A stretch of DNA of 64,000 nt from contig NZ_CP014161.1 of NCBI RefSeq assembly GCF_001543175.1, forward strand, positions 62,001 to 126,000, given 5' to 3'. The translations under genes were made by a program, and so were the position numbers. This document shows, one piece after another, positions 36,765 to 45,054 of this stretch. The notes under the pieces were generated by a model. The model worked only from the letters and a program-made list of their open reading frames with translations, was not told where the DNA came from and made no database searches. Source of the DNA: Aerococcus urinae (lineage in GTDB: Bacteria > Bacillota > Bacilli > Lactobacillales > Aerococcaceae). How positions within the stretch are numbered: position 1 is the first letter of the stretch; every line of letters starts with the position of its first letter.

Positions 36765-37379
36765 TTGAAAAGCATCTTAATTATCCAGCAAATCACTTTC
36801 TTGGTTGCTTCTTTGTTGGGGCTCTTTGTGAATTGGCAGGCTAAACGGCGGAAGAAACAAATCCTAGCAGCTGAGACGACTAGTCAAGGGCCGATCATCC
36901 AAAAAGCGCCCAAAAGAATAGCAATCATTGCCTACTTATTAATGGGCTTAGCGGGGATCCTCCTCATCATGACTGTGCTGTTAACATTTGCTGAACAAGA
37001 GGTCGGTGAGCTGGCCTTCGTAATCTTTTTGGTCCTATCCTTAGTCTTTTGGTTAATAGGGATCTACTTATCCCTAGTGGGCAGGCATTATTTATATGCG
37101 GAAGATGAGGAAAAATTCTTGCTAAAAACCATTGGCAAGCTGACCACCATATATTATAAAGATATGCTTACTTATCAGGTAAAACATGACCAGCTCATTG
37201 TCACAGATCGACGAGGGCAGCAAGCAGCTGTTGATCTTCGCTTATTTGCACCTGTGAAACTGGTAGGAGTCATTTTAAGCCAGCTTAATGATGAAATTGA
37301 CCGCCTAAGGCTTTTAAATGAAGATATTCCTGACCATTTATTCGTCTATCAAGATTGGTTGAGGCGATATTTGGATTGA
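36765..37379 (+). CDS. Membrane protein of unknown function B
   Basis: A 204-residue protein starting at TTG 36765 with a strong ribosome-binding site (AAAGGAGG). One N-terminal membrane segment, a short basic loop, two further segments around residues 52-110, then a soluble C-terminal domain of about 90 residues ending in a charged Leu/Asp-rich helix. It lies between the two related proteins A and C. No family recognised. Confidence 0.7.
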   Translation: MKSILIIQQITFLVASLLGLFVNWQAKRRKKQILAAETTSQGPIIQKAPKRIAIIAYLLMGLAGILLIMTVLLTFAEQEVGELAFVIFLVLSLVFWLIGIYLSLVGRHYLYAEDEEKFLLKTIGKLTTIYYKDMLTYQVKHDQLIVTDRRGQQAAVDLRLFAPVKLVGVILSQLNDEIDRLRLLNEDIPDHLFVYQDWLRRYLD

Positions 37380-37404
37380 ATCTTTACTAGAAAAGGAAAA
37401 ACGA

Positions 37405-37911
37405 ATGACTTATATGGCTTACATCGGATTTACCGGAATCCTCTTAATGGCTAGCTACGGAGTCTTGGCTAGTTTTAAAGTAAGAAGTGCCAAATATCAA
37501 CTCTTTCTCCAGGGCTTATGGGCCCTGGCTTTACTGATGGCGAGTCTCTTTCCCCTAGCTTTGCTTCTAAAAGAAAGGCCTGCTATTAGCTCGCTATTTT
37601 TCTGGGTTAGCAGTCTTACAGGGATAGGATTAATTAGCTGGGGTGCCTATGAAGGTTATCGCTTGCTTTATGACCTGTGGCATGGAAGTCAGCGCCAATC
37701 CTTCCAAGTGATTGCAGCTCGAAAGATTGATCGAAGTTTGCGCCATGGTGGGGATTATTATCTCATTGAAAGCGCTCAGGGAATGATTTTTGAAGTAGAT
37801 TATTATACTTATCAAGCGGTTAAGCGAGCGTTATGGCAAACACCAAGACTTTCAGTTTGCTTAGACTATTATCCCAAAAGCAAAATTATTGTTGAATTAG
37901 TTATGGATTAA
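37405..37911 (+). CDS. Membrane protein of unknown function C (paralog of A)
   Basis: A 168-residue protein with three N-terminal hydrophobic segments, a short Trp-rich linker (YDLWHGSQRQSFQV), and a C-terminal domain ending LDYYPKSKIIVELV, matching protein A at 36172-36717. The ribosome-binding site is AAAGGAA. It follows protein B after 25 bases, so A, B and C are probably one operon. Function unknown. Confidence 0.7.
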   Translation: MTYMAYIGFTGILLMASYGVLASFKVRSAKYQLFLQGLWALALLMASLFPLALLLKERPAISSLFFWVSSLTGIGLISWGAYEGYRLLYDLWHGSQRQSFQVIAARKIDRSLRHGGDYYLIESAQGMIFEVDYYTYQAVKRALWQTPRLSVCLDYYPKSKIIVELVMD

Positions 37912-38043
37912 AAGGCAGATTGTCTTTATACTATTCAATAGACAGGAAAGCGCTTAAGAATATATGCTTTGCAGTCTGTTAAAAAGTGGGTTTTCCTTGC
38001 CTAAGAAAAGGGCTAATTTAATCAATATAGAGAAGGTGACGAG

Positions 38044-39180
38044 ATGTCTTTAGAAGCTGAAAAAATTTATCGAAATATCCAAAAATTTCTTGACCAACAT
38101 AGCGGTGAGTTTGATGATCCTGAAGCAGCAACGGCTCATGCGATTAACTTGTATAATGCGGGTATGCTAGATTTTGATGACGATGACCCCAGTTTTAGGG
38201 CTATGGACTTATTTGAGACGGCCATGTATACAGAGGACCAAGACCAGAGTTCGGCCTTGTTAGAAGAAGCTTATGCCTTGGATTCTGATAACTTGGACAT
38301 TTACACTGCCTGGGCCCTTGATAAATTCGATGACTTTGAAGCCCTGGAAATGATTCGAGACAAGGCTGATGACTATTTCAAGGCCCACCGCAAGGAAATC
38401 AAAGAATCTGGTTATTTAGCGGCAGAAAACCGACCCTATTTCCGGGCGCAAAACCTCCTATTAGATGCCTACAAGGAAGACTTGTTTATGGAAGAGGCTG
38501 AAAAAATTGCCAAGCATATCCTGCGTTATAATTCCAATGATAATATGGGCGTTCGCTACAAGTTAATGGCGATTTACGTCAATAGCTTTCAACATAAGAA
38601 GGTTCGGGCTTTCTTTAAGAGGGATCCCCACTATCGCTTTGACGATCAAATGCTGTTTTATTCGGCGATTAGCCTGATTTTAGAAAGAGATTTCAAACTG
38701 GCCCAGAAACGGATTAAAGAATTACAAGAACTTAATTCAGAACTTGTTGAATTCTTTATTGATGAAGAATTTGATGAATTTAAAGTTTACGTTAACCTGT
38801 CAACAGACTACTACCAAGCAAATTCTAAATCTTCTTTGGCGATGGCTTTTGAAGAGGTCTTACCTCTTTTTATCCAGTCCAAATTTTTGTATCACTATTT
38901 TAGACAAAGTTTAAAGGAGATTGTTCCTGGGTATTTTGATGCTGTGCATGCCAAAAAGCAGCAGGCGGTCAATGCTATTTTTGCTGCTGATACACTAGCA
39001 GGCAAGGGCATTTTTACTAATATTGCTAGTCAATATGTCCGCGCTTTACTATTAGAAGGCTTGGAAACGGCAGATGATTTTAAAGGCAAAACAGAAGCAG
39101 AGGTCCTGGCTATTGATGGTATCGGAAAGGCCACGATTAATAAATTAAAGACAAACGGGGTTCGTTTTAAGGAAAATTAA
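38044..39180 (+). CDS. Helical-repeat protein with C-terminal helix-hairpin-helix
   Basis: A 378-residue acidic protein without signal or membrane segment. Residues about 10-290 are rich in helices with TPR-like spacing (for example LLEEAYALDSDNLDIYTAWA and AEKIAKHILRYNSNDNMGVR). The last 40 residues form a helix-hairpin-helix element (VLAIDGIGKATINKLKTNG), the type that binds DNA non-specifically. The combination is unusual and I know no named function. It stands alone between intergenic gaps; ribosome-binding site GAAGGTGA. Confidence 0.75.
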   Translation: MSLEAEKIYRNIQKFLDQHSGEFDDPEAATAHAINLYNAGMLDFDDDDPSFRAMDLFETAMYTEDQDQSSALLEEAYALDSDNLDIYTAWALDKFDDFEALEMIRDKADDYFKAHRKEIKESGYLAAENRPYFRAQNLLLDAYKEDLFMEEAEKIAKHILRYNSNDNMGVRYKLMAIYVNSFQHKKVRAFFKRDPHYRFDDQMLFYSAISLILERDFKLAQKRIKELQELNSELVEFFIDEEFDEFKVYVNLSTDYYQANSKSSLAMAFEEVLPLFIQSKFLYHYFRQSLKEIVPGYFDAVHAKKQQAVNAIFAADTLAGKGIFTNIASQYVRALLLEGLETADDFKGKTEAEVLAIDGIGKATINKLKTNGVRFKEN

Positions 39181-39353
39181 TCTTAAAAAGTATCCCTTCG
39201 ATAGTTCCTAGTGATAGAAATATTTATACCCGCTTTAAAAGTCATTAAAAGAGATATATAATTTAACTTAACTTTAAGGATTACTCATCCGAGAGCCCTC
39301 GATAAGCTAATTCAAGTAAAGCTTAATTAGCGATCAATAGGAGAACAAAGCCA

Positions 39354-39578
39354 ATGATAAGAGCCATTCGAGAAGCCGATGCCAAAGCGATTCAGGAATT
39401 ATGCCAAGTGGCACTGGGTTATGACGTTGACCTTGACTTAGTTAGATCACAAATTAAGAAATTATCAAAAGACCAGGCCCACCATATTATTGCTGTTTAT
39501 GAAGATGACAGTTCTGGTAGTGCTCTTGCTTTTGTTCACGCTGAAATCTATGAAAGGCTCTATTTATCTCTGCAATGA
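39354..39578 (+). pseudogene. GNAT acetyltransferase, truncated
   Basis: A 74-residue open frame matching the first half of a GNAT N-acetyltransferase (MIRAIREADAKAIQELCQVALGYDVD, then HHIIAVYEDD and FVHAEIYERLY). It stops before the acetyl-CoA binding motif A (Q/RxxGxG/A). No continuation is seen in other frames downstream, so the 3' half has been lost. The short product cannot be catalytic. Confidence 0.75.
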
Positions 39579-39618
39579 CTGACTTAGCAATAATTAATCA
39601 CTTTTAGGAGGAATTATC

Positions 39619-39966
39619 ATGGCGATCACAGCAATAATCATGGCATTCTTCGGGACTCTATGGATTATGGGAGCTCTGTTTTTGAATTATAATATTTATA
39701 AACTAGTACTGATTGATGCTAAAGCAAGAAAAATGAAGCGTCCCCGCTTATGGGCCTTCCTAAGTATGGGCCACAATAACGGGAGTGCCTTTTTACCGAT
39801 CTATTTCTTCAATAGGCGAAAGTATCCGAGAAAGGTATTCAGTCCTCAGGAAGCTGCAAATTACGAAAGATATAAAAAGCAAGCCAAAATTTCCTTGGCT
39901 TTATTTTTAATTGGAACAGTGGTATTTTTTATCTGCTTTATTCATTATTTTAAAATTTGGCAGTAG
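39619..39966 (+). CDS. Small membrane protein of unknown function
   Basis: A 115-residue protein with an N-terminal membrane segment (IIMAFFGTLWIMGALFLNY), a basic middle (KARKMKRPRLW, FNRRKYPRKVF) and a C-terminal membrane segment. Ribosome-binding site AGGAGG. It ends before a bidirectional terminator. No family recognised. Confidence 0.65.
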   Translation: MAITAIIMAFFGTLWIMGALFLNYNIYKLVLIDAKARKMKRPRLWAFLSMGHNNGSAFLPIYFFNRRKYPRKVFSPQEAANYERYKKQAKISLALFLIGTVVFFICFIHYFKIWQ

Positions 39967-39997
39967 CTGTCTTGCTAGTGGATCCTTTACCAGACAA

Positions 39998-40047
39998 AAA
40001 AGAGACACAGAGTCATGTTATCTAATTACACGCTCTGTGTCTCTTTT
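39998..40047. terminator. Bidirectional terminator between convergent genes
   Basis: 15-base perfect stem AAAAGAGACACAGAG / CTCTGTGTCTCTTTT with a 20-base loop. Confidence 0.9.
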
Positions 40048-40091
40048 ATTATTATCTCATTAATTCTTTACCTAAGCGACTTGACTGGTTA

Positions 40092-40649
40092 TTAAGCATG
40101 ACGGTCTTTAACTAAGTTGGAAATGGCCTTGAAGTGTGGGTTCTTGGCATCTTCAAGCAGGCAGTAGAGGAGGCTCTCACTGGATAAGAGTCTGGCACCT
40201 TCTGTTTGGAGTTGGCTGAGGGCCCATTCGTGTTCTTGAGCGCTTCTAGCAGTCAAGGCGTCACGGACCAAAGTCACTTCCACTTGCGGATGATCCTCTA
40301 ATAATTGATGGGCGGTTTGCTCCACACAGATAGGGGTTTCCATTCCGATAATTACCACATGATCAATCTCAGGCGTGATGTGGTTGATGACTTCGGGAAT
40401 GCAGGCATTGAAACGGGTCTTGGCGTAAACCGGTGCATCGCTTAGATAGCTCTTAATGTCAGGATGGGTAGACCCTAAACCTTGAGGATATTGTTCGGTG
40501 ACCACTTTCTTAACGCCTAAGTGGTTTAAACCTTCCAGAAGAAATTGCAGGTTGGTTAGATAGGTGTCGGGATCACTCATAGCAGGGACAAGCTTTTCTT
40601 GGATATCGATGACAAGGACCAGGGTATTATCAACAGTCATTGAAGTCAT
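40092..40649 (-). CDS. Isochorismatase-like cysteine hydrolase
   Basis: The start is ATG 40649 (MTSMTVD) after AAAGGAAG; in-frame codons further upstream are outside the family. The 185-residue hydrolase has the catalytic triad Asp15 (VIDIQEKL), Lys77 (YAKTRFNAC) and Cys108 (METPICVEQT). The family covers nicotinamidases, isochorismatases and carbamoyl hydrolases; this one lacks clear nicotinamidase zinc ligands near the front, so only the class is assigned. Monocistronic. Confidence 0.88.
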   Translation of the reverse strand: MTSMTVDNTLVLVIDIQEKLVPAMSDPDTYLTNLQFLLEGLNHLGVKKVVTEQYPQGLGSTHPDIKSYLSDAPVYAKTRFNACIPEVINHITPEIDHVVIIGMETPICVEQTAHQLLEDHPQVEVTLVRDALTARSAQEHEWALSQLQTEGARLLSSESLLYCLLEDAKNPHFKAISNLVKDRHA

Positions 40650-40848
40650 GGTGAACTTCCTTTCTAAGAATCTTATTTCTTCTTTAATTATATCAAGCAC
40701 AGGACGAACTGCCTAGGTTTCTAAAAAAATCTCCTAGGAATATCATGAGACTGAGTTCCTTACAGGAAAGACTTTCCCTTTTTATTGACTGAATTGAGAA
40801 TGGTGTTTTTTAGGAGATATTTAAAGAAAGAATCATCCTGAAATGAAT

Positions 40849-40877
40849 TCCAAATGGCTAATGTATATACATTTGGA
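40849..40877. promoter_or_regulatory. Nested palindromes upstream of mazEF-like genes
   Basis: Outer arms TCCAAATG / CATTTGGA enclose a perfect 14-base palindrome (AATGTATATACATT, 40860-40873), 40-65 bases before the antitoxin start. This is where MazE-type antitoxins bind to repress their own operon; binding itself is inferred. Confidence 0.5.
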
Positions 40878-40914
40878 TAGTCATTTGATAAAATAGGCTT
40901 GAGGAGGCGATAGT

Positions 40915-41157
40915 ATGCAAACTAAAATTGCTCAATGGGGGAATTCAAAGGCGATCAGAATCCCATCAACGATAGTTAAACAGCTCAATTTAAAGGATAA
41001 TCAAGTGCTCTCACTTGAAATCAAAGATCAGGCCCTAGTGATTAAGCCTAAGGAAGCAGAAACTATTCAGGAATTATTTGCTGATTACAACACTTCTTTC
41101 ACTTATGAGGAAGAAATGGATTGGGGACCAGCAGTGGGAGAAGAGATCGAATGGTAA
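40915..41157 (+). CDS. mazE: MazE-type antitoxin
   Basis: An 80-residue protein with an N-terminal AbrB/MazE swapped-hairpin domain (KIAQWGNSKAIRIPSTIVKQLNL) and an acidic C-terminal tail (EEEMDWGPAVGEEIEW) that would lie across the toxin surface. The ribosome-binding site is GAGGAGG. The toxin gene overlaps its end by a few bases, the classic arrangement. Confidence 0.88.
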   Translation: MQTKIAQWGNSKAIRIPSTIVKQLNLKDNQVLSLEIKDQALVIKPKEAETIQELFADYNTSFTYEEEMDWGPAVGEEIEW

Positions 41158-41504
41158 TGCGGCAGGGCGACATTTTTTACGTTAATTTTAATCCAAATAT
41201 CGGGCACGAACAGAGAAATAGTCGTCCGGCTATTGTATTAAGTCATGATCTCATTTTTCAGACGAGTCGAATGGCGATTGTTGCGCCTATCTCAACAACT
41301 AAACGAAATTATCCAGCCTATTATGAGCTTCAAGAGACTGACCATACCAAGGGTAAAGTTCTTTTGGATCAAACAAAGTCTCTTGATCTTTATCATTGCC
41401 AAGTCAGCCAAGAAAATTTTATTGAACGAGCTAAACCGAATGAATTTAAGCGTATTATTCATCGTTATAAATTGTTATTCGATCTGGTAGATGATTATCA
41501 ATAG
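41151..41504 (+). CDS. mazF: MazF-type endoribonuclease toxin
   Basis: A 117-residue PemK/MazF toxin: RQGDIFYVNFNPNIGHEQ, the catalytic-site RPAIVLS with Arg, and ISTTKRN with the conserved Thr. MazF cuts single-stranded mRNA at short specific sequences. The start may be ATG 41151 (better distance to GGAGAAG) or ATG 41157 (TAATG overlap). All core strands are present, so it should be active when not bound by the antitoxin. Confidence 0.9.
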   Translation: MVMRQGDIFYVNFNPNIGHEQRNSRPAIVLSHDLIFQTSRMAIVAPISTTKRNYPAYYELQETDHTKGKVLLDQTKSLDLYHCQVSQENFIERAKPNEFKRIIHRYKLLFDLVDDYQ

Positions 41505-41581
41505 GCAATTAATAAAACGATGAGATTGAAAGAAAACCATTGTTGTGATGGTTAGACTCTATTCAAATCTGTTCCAAGCAC

Positions 41582-41626
41582 AGAGCAAGCGACCACTTCA
41601 GAAAATGGCGGTCTTGCTCTTTTTTT
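41582..41626 (+). terminator. Terminator after the mazEF-like operon
   Basis: GAGCAAGCGACC / GGTCTTGCTC stem with a 2-base bulge and TTTTTTT. Confidence 0.85.
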
Positions 41627-41647
41627 CTTATCAATATAGAAAATAAA

Positions 41648-41677
41648 TTGACAAGAAATCTGTATTAAGGATATAAT
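41648..41677 (+). promoter_or_regulatory. Promoter of the GntR/ABC exporter operon
   Basis: Consensus TTGACA and TATAAT with an 18-base spacer, 55 bases before the GntR start codon. Confidence 0.85.
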
Positions 41678-41709
41678 ACAGATGAGAAGTGTATTAGTGT
41701 ATTAATACA
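41660..41709. promoter_or_regulatory. Two palindromic operators of the GntR (YtrA-like) regulator
   Basis: Site 1, CTGTATTA-N6-TAATACAG (41660-41681), covers the -10 box. Site 2, TGTATTAATACA (41698-41709), lies just after the start of transcription. Both share the TGTATTA/TAATACA half-sites, suggesting two dimers of the regulator repress the operon. Confidence 0.7.
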
Positions 41710-41731
41710 GTAAGCGGAAGGGAGGACGACA

Positions 41732-42109
41732 ATGGAATTTAATGACCGCTTGCCCATCTACCGACAAGTGGCGGATTATTTTCGTGAGAAGATGGCGACA
41801 GGTGAATATCAAGCTGGCAGTGAATTACCGAGTAGACGGCAAGTGGCTAGTGATTTTCGGGTAAATCCCAATACCGTGCAAAGGGCCTATAGCTTACTGG
41901 AAAGCGAAGGGCTCATTGAAACCCATAAAACCATGGCCAGCCGAGTAACGGAAAAGGAAGACCGTTTACAGGCGTTAAGAGAAGAATTGCTTGGCCGAGC
42001 CATCGCTAGTTTCGTGGATAAGATTGCTCCTTTTGACATGGAGCGCTCGACAGTGATGGACTTACTTAATCAAGCATTGGATGAAAAGGAGGCAGAAGAC
42101 CATGATTGA
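41732..42109 (+). CDS. GntR family regulator, YtrA subfamily
   Basis: A 125-residue regulator with an N-terminal winged helix-turn-helix (LPIYRQVADYFREKMATGEYQ, SRRQVASDFRVNPNTVQRAYSLLESEG) and only a short C-terminal helical dimerisation part, as in YtrA. Such proteins repress the ABC exporter genes they precede and respond to cell-envelope stress in relatives. It overlaps the next gene by eight bases. The operator pair upstream fits autoregulation. Confidence 0.92.
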   Translation: MEFNDRLPIYRQVADYFREKMATGEYQAGSELPSRRQVASDFRVNPNTVQRAYSLLESEGLIETHKTMASRVTEKEDRLQALREELLGRAIASFVDKIAPFDMERSTVMDLLNQALDEKEAEDHD

Positions 42110-42791
42110 ATTTTGCGATGTACATAAATCCTATGGCAGTAAGAAGGTTCTTGATGGTATCAATTTTTTCTTTGCCAAAAACCAGGTGACTTGTCTGATC
42201 GGTGTGAATGGAACAGGGAAGACGACTCTGATGAAGCTGTTGATGAAGTTAACTCCCCTGGATGCTGGAAAAATTCTTATCGACGGTAAGCCGGTGACGA
42301 CAAAGGATTTCGAACGGATCATTTTCATCCCTGATATGCCTACTCTGGATGATCGGCAAAGTATTCGTCAGGCCTTAGACGGGGTTAAGCGTTACTATCA
42401 GCTTTATAACGAAGAACGGGCCCAGGAGCTCTTGCGTTTCTTTCATTTAGATGAAAGCGACCGCATTGCTAACTTATCCAAGGGTAATGTTGCCAAGGTC
42501 GGCCTTTTGTTGGGTTTAGCGGTGGATGCCGATTATATGATTATGGATGAACCTTTTTCGGGAATTGATATTTTTACCCGTGAAGAAGTGGCTCGGGTGT
42601 TCACTGACCAATTAATGGAGGATCGCGGGGTTTTGATTTCAACCCATGAAATCCAAGACATTGAAAGCTTGGTTGACCAAGCTATTCTCTTGGACCAGGG
42701 CCGTATTATTGAAAGTTTTTCTCCTGAAGAGGTACGTGACTTAGAAGGTAAATCAATTGTTGATGTCATGCGGGAGGTGTATGGGCGATGA
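42102..42791 (+). CDS. ABC transporter ATPase of the YtrA-type operon
   Basis: A 229-residue ATPase starting at ATG 42102 after AAGGAGG, inside the end of the GntR gene. Walker A GVNGTGKTT, a signature with an unusual sequence (NLSKGNVAKVGL), Walker B YMIMDEPFSGID and switch His (STHEIQDIE). It resembles the EcsA/BcrA-type exporters. The divergent signature (SKGN instead of SGGQ) is common in YtrB-like proteins. Confidence 0.9.
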   Translation: MIEFCDVHKSYGSKKVLDGINFFFAKNQVTCLIGVNGTGKTTLMKLLMKLTPLDAGKILIDGKPVTTKDFERIIFIPDMPTLDDRQSIRQALDGVKRYYQLYNEERAQELLRFFHLDESDRIANLSKGNVAKVGLLLGLAVDADYMIMDEPFSGIDIFTREEVARVFTDQLMEDRGVLISTHEIQDIESLVDQAILLDQGRIIESFSPEEVRDLEGKSIVDVMREVYGR

Positions 42792-43594
42792 AGAAGTTTT
42801 CTTCACTATTTATTGATGAAATGAATCGGTCCAAGTCCTATTTCTTAGGAGTCCTTAGCTTTATGTTAGGAGGCGAGACCCTCATGGTGCTTTTGCGTGT
42901 CTTTCATATGGCTAACTTGTTTAGACGTGGCGAACTAGTTGAAGCAGGAGACTTGGCAAGCTTTACCTTAACGGGCTGGAATAATCTTATCTATGGGGGT
43001 GTCTTCTTAGCACTGGCCCTCTATACCGTCTTAATTTGGCAAAGAGATTGGGAGGGCAAGGGAAGATTGGTGTATCGCTTAATGACCTATCCAGGCTCGC
43101 GCTTGACCGTCGCCTTAGCCAAGTGGGCTACGATCTTAACCATGGTTTTCGCCTTACTAGGGATTCAATTGATCTATATGGCAGCCTTAAACCACTTGCT
43201 CAATGGACTCCTGCCCAATGAACTCTATCGTTTTGCCCCTTACTATACTTATTTCACTCACGATTGGAGTTTTATGAATCTCTTTCTCCCCTTTAATGGC
43301 TATGATTTTATCGCCTCCTATAGTTTAGGAAGTGCAGCTATTCTGGTTATTTTTAATAGCATTCTGATCTATTATTGTGAGCGGGCCAATGGCTTTATCA
43401 TAATGCTTTTGAAGTTGTTTATTTTCCTTGTCCTGACTGCTGCCTTAGCAGTGGGCTATGTCTGGTTGATGGCTAGCATCCTTTATCCGCTTGGCTTAGA
43501 GATTTTTTATTTGCTCTTGCTAGGCGCTTTAGTTTTGATCACTTTTAATATATTGCTGCTGAATTATCGGCTCAACCATCGTCTGTATTGTTAG
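42788..43594 (+). CDS. ABC transporter permease of the YtrA-type operon
   Basis: A 268-residue membrane protein with about six hydrophobic segments, overlapping the ATPase gene by four bases (ATGA). No motif beyond the ABC-2-like layout is recognisable; assignment rests on position and topology. Confidence 0.82.
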   Translation: MKKFSSLFIDEMNRSKSYFLGVLSFMLGGETLMVLLRVFHMANLFRRGELVEAGDLASFTLTGWNNLIYGGVFLALALYTVLIWQRDWEGKGRLVYRLMTYPGSRLTVALAKWATILTMVFALLGIQLIYMAALNHLLNGLLPNELYRFAPYYTYFTHDWSFMNLFLPFNGYDFIASYSLGSAAILVIFNSILIYYCERANGFIIMLLKLFIFLVLTAALAVGYVWLMASILYPLGLEIFYLLLLGALVLITFNILLLNYRLNHRLYC

Positions 43595-43606
43595 GAGGTT
43601 TAGGAT

Positions 43607-44758
43607 ATGAAACGTTATGCTTTTCCAACTTTTCTAGGCTTAGGGCTCACTGGTCTTCTACTGATGGCTTTTGCTTATCCAGCGGTGAAACAAGATCGCA
43701 TCCAAATTTCAAATAACCAAGGCAACCAAGCCTTACTTGATCGAGAAATCGTTTCCTTGTTTCGTCTGGAAAAAGATGAGCAGGGACAAGAGATTCCAAA
43801 TTTTTTTAGTGGCTACTACTATATCGATAGGCACTCTACCCTCTATCCTTCGCGTTATTTTAGCGCCATGTATCTGCCTACTGCTACTCTAGAAGTGATG
43901 CAGGCATTTCCTATGGGTAACCGTCCTAAACTACATAATTACAATATCTTGAGTCTAGGAGACGATAAGGCCCTAGCTTATAAGCCCCACTATCTGACCA
44001 GTGCTAGCCAACAATTTGACTATGTCTGGATTGACCGACAAGCAAAAAGTTTTGCGGCAGGGAATTGCGACCTCCCTGAAGATTGGCAAGGTGCCAGCCT
44101 ATATTCTTATCATTGCCAAGGTGATCAATTACGTCTCTTTGTAGTGGAGGACGGGGCCAATAGAGAAGGTACGGGACCGCTCGATTTAATGGAAGTCAAG
44201 ATTGACATGGCTAGTGGTAAGCTTCACGATAGCCGCCAAGTGAATTTACAAGTACCTGAAGGGAATCTTGACCAAAATTATGTCCAGGCTTCGAGAAATC
44301 CTAAGTGGCTTCCTATTCGAAGTATGGATGACCAGAACCGTAGGAGTGAAGTCGTATTATATAATGCCTCTAACTTAGAGGATTCACTCACTTTGAAGGC
44401 TAAGGACTTAGGGGTAGAGGACGTAGACCAGGCCTTTAACCAGTTATTTGTCATTGGTGATGGGATTTATACCCGTATCTGGTCGCCAGAAAGCGGCATG
44501 GAGGCGACCGTTGATAAGGGATCTTGGCAGTTTTACCGCTATGATAGGCAGAGTGAAAAGTTTCAACCCATTCTTAATGGCAAAGCTTTTGACCCAGGCA
44601 GCCTGGTTCAGGACGGCCGGGGTTATCTCATGCAAGCTGTTGATGACCAAAGCATCGGTTTAAGAATTATCGATTTAGAGACAGAAGCAGAACTTGCCAG
44701 TCGCAATTACAGCTTACCTACCCGTGAAAATACCCGAGTGACGGGTCAGATTGAATAA
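43607..44758 (+). CDS. Membrane-anchored protein of the YtrA-type operon
   Basis: A 383-residue protein with one N-terminal membrane segment (FLGLGLTGLLLMAFAYPA) and a large extracytoplasmic part, rich in short strands and Asp/Tyr, with a propeller-like look (for example AKSFAAGNCDLPEDW). It starts 12 bases after the permease gene with ribosome-binding site AGGAGG. The function is unknown; comparable extra membrane proteins are often found in these operons. It may be a sensor or accessory domain for the exporter. Confidence 0.75.
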   Translation: MKRYAFPTFLGLGLTGLLLMAFAYPAVKQDRIQISNNQGNQALLDREIVSLFRLEKDEQGQEIPNFFSGYYYIDRHSTLYPSRYFSAMYLPTATLEVMQAFPMGNRPKLHNYNILSLGDDKALAYKPHYLTSASQQFDYVWIDRQAKSFAAGNCDLPEDWQGASLYSYHCQGDQLRLFVVEDGANREGTGPLDLMEVKIDMASGKLHDSRQVNLQVPEGNLDQNYVQASRNPKWLPIRSMDDQNRRSEVVLYNASNLEDSLTLKAKDLGVEDVDQAFNQLFVIGDGIYTRIWSPESGMEATVDKGSWQFYRYDRQSEKFQPILNGKAFDPGSLVQDGRGYLMQAVDDQSIGLRIIDLETEAELASRNYSLPTRENTRVTGQIE

Positions 44759-44780
44759 TGTTTGTAATTGCTTATATGAT

Positions 44781-44829
44781 AAAAGACTCCTAGGACTTGC
44801 AGCTTGCTAAGCCATGTTCTAGGGGTTTT
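44781..44829 (+). terminator. Terminator after the YtrA-type operon
   Basis: AAAAGACTCCTAGGAC / GTTCTAGGGGTTTT stem with a small bulge. The remaining 220 bases to the next gene show no recognisable gene or regulatory site. Confidence 0.65.
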
Positions 44830-45054
44830 ACTTTAACTAATAGATTACTGCTAAGGCGACTGATCGGGACGCTATTATATCGCAATGGGCTAGCCAATAT
44901 TTTTACTTGTTATAAGGATTTTTCCCTTTGTAGCTAGACTATATCTCTGCCATAAGCGAGAGACAAGGACTTGCGCAGTGGCTAAGATTATGCTTTACTA
45001 AACAGGATGAATTTTACAGTTTGAGAAAATCAAGCGACAGAAGGGGATTTGCCG

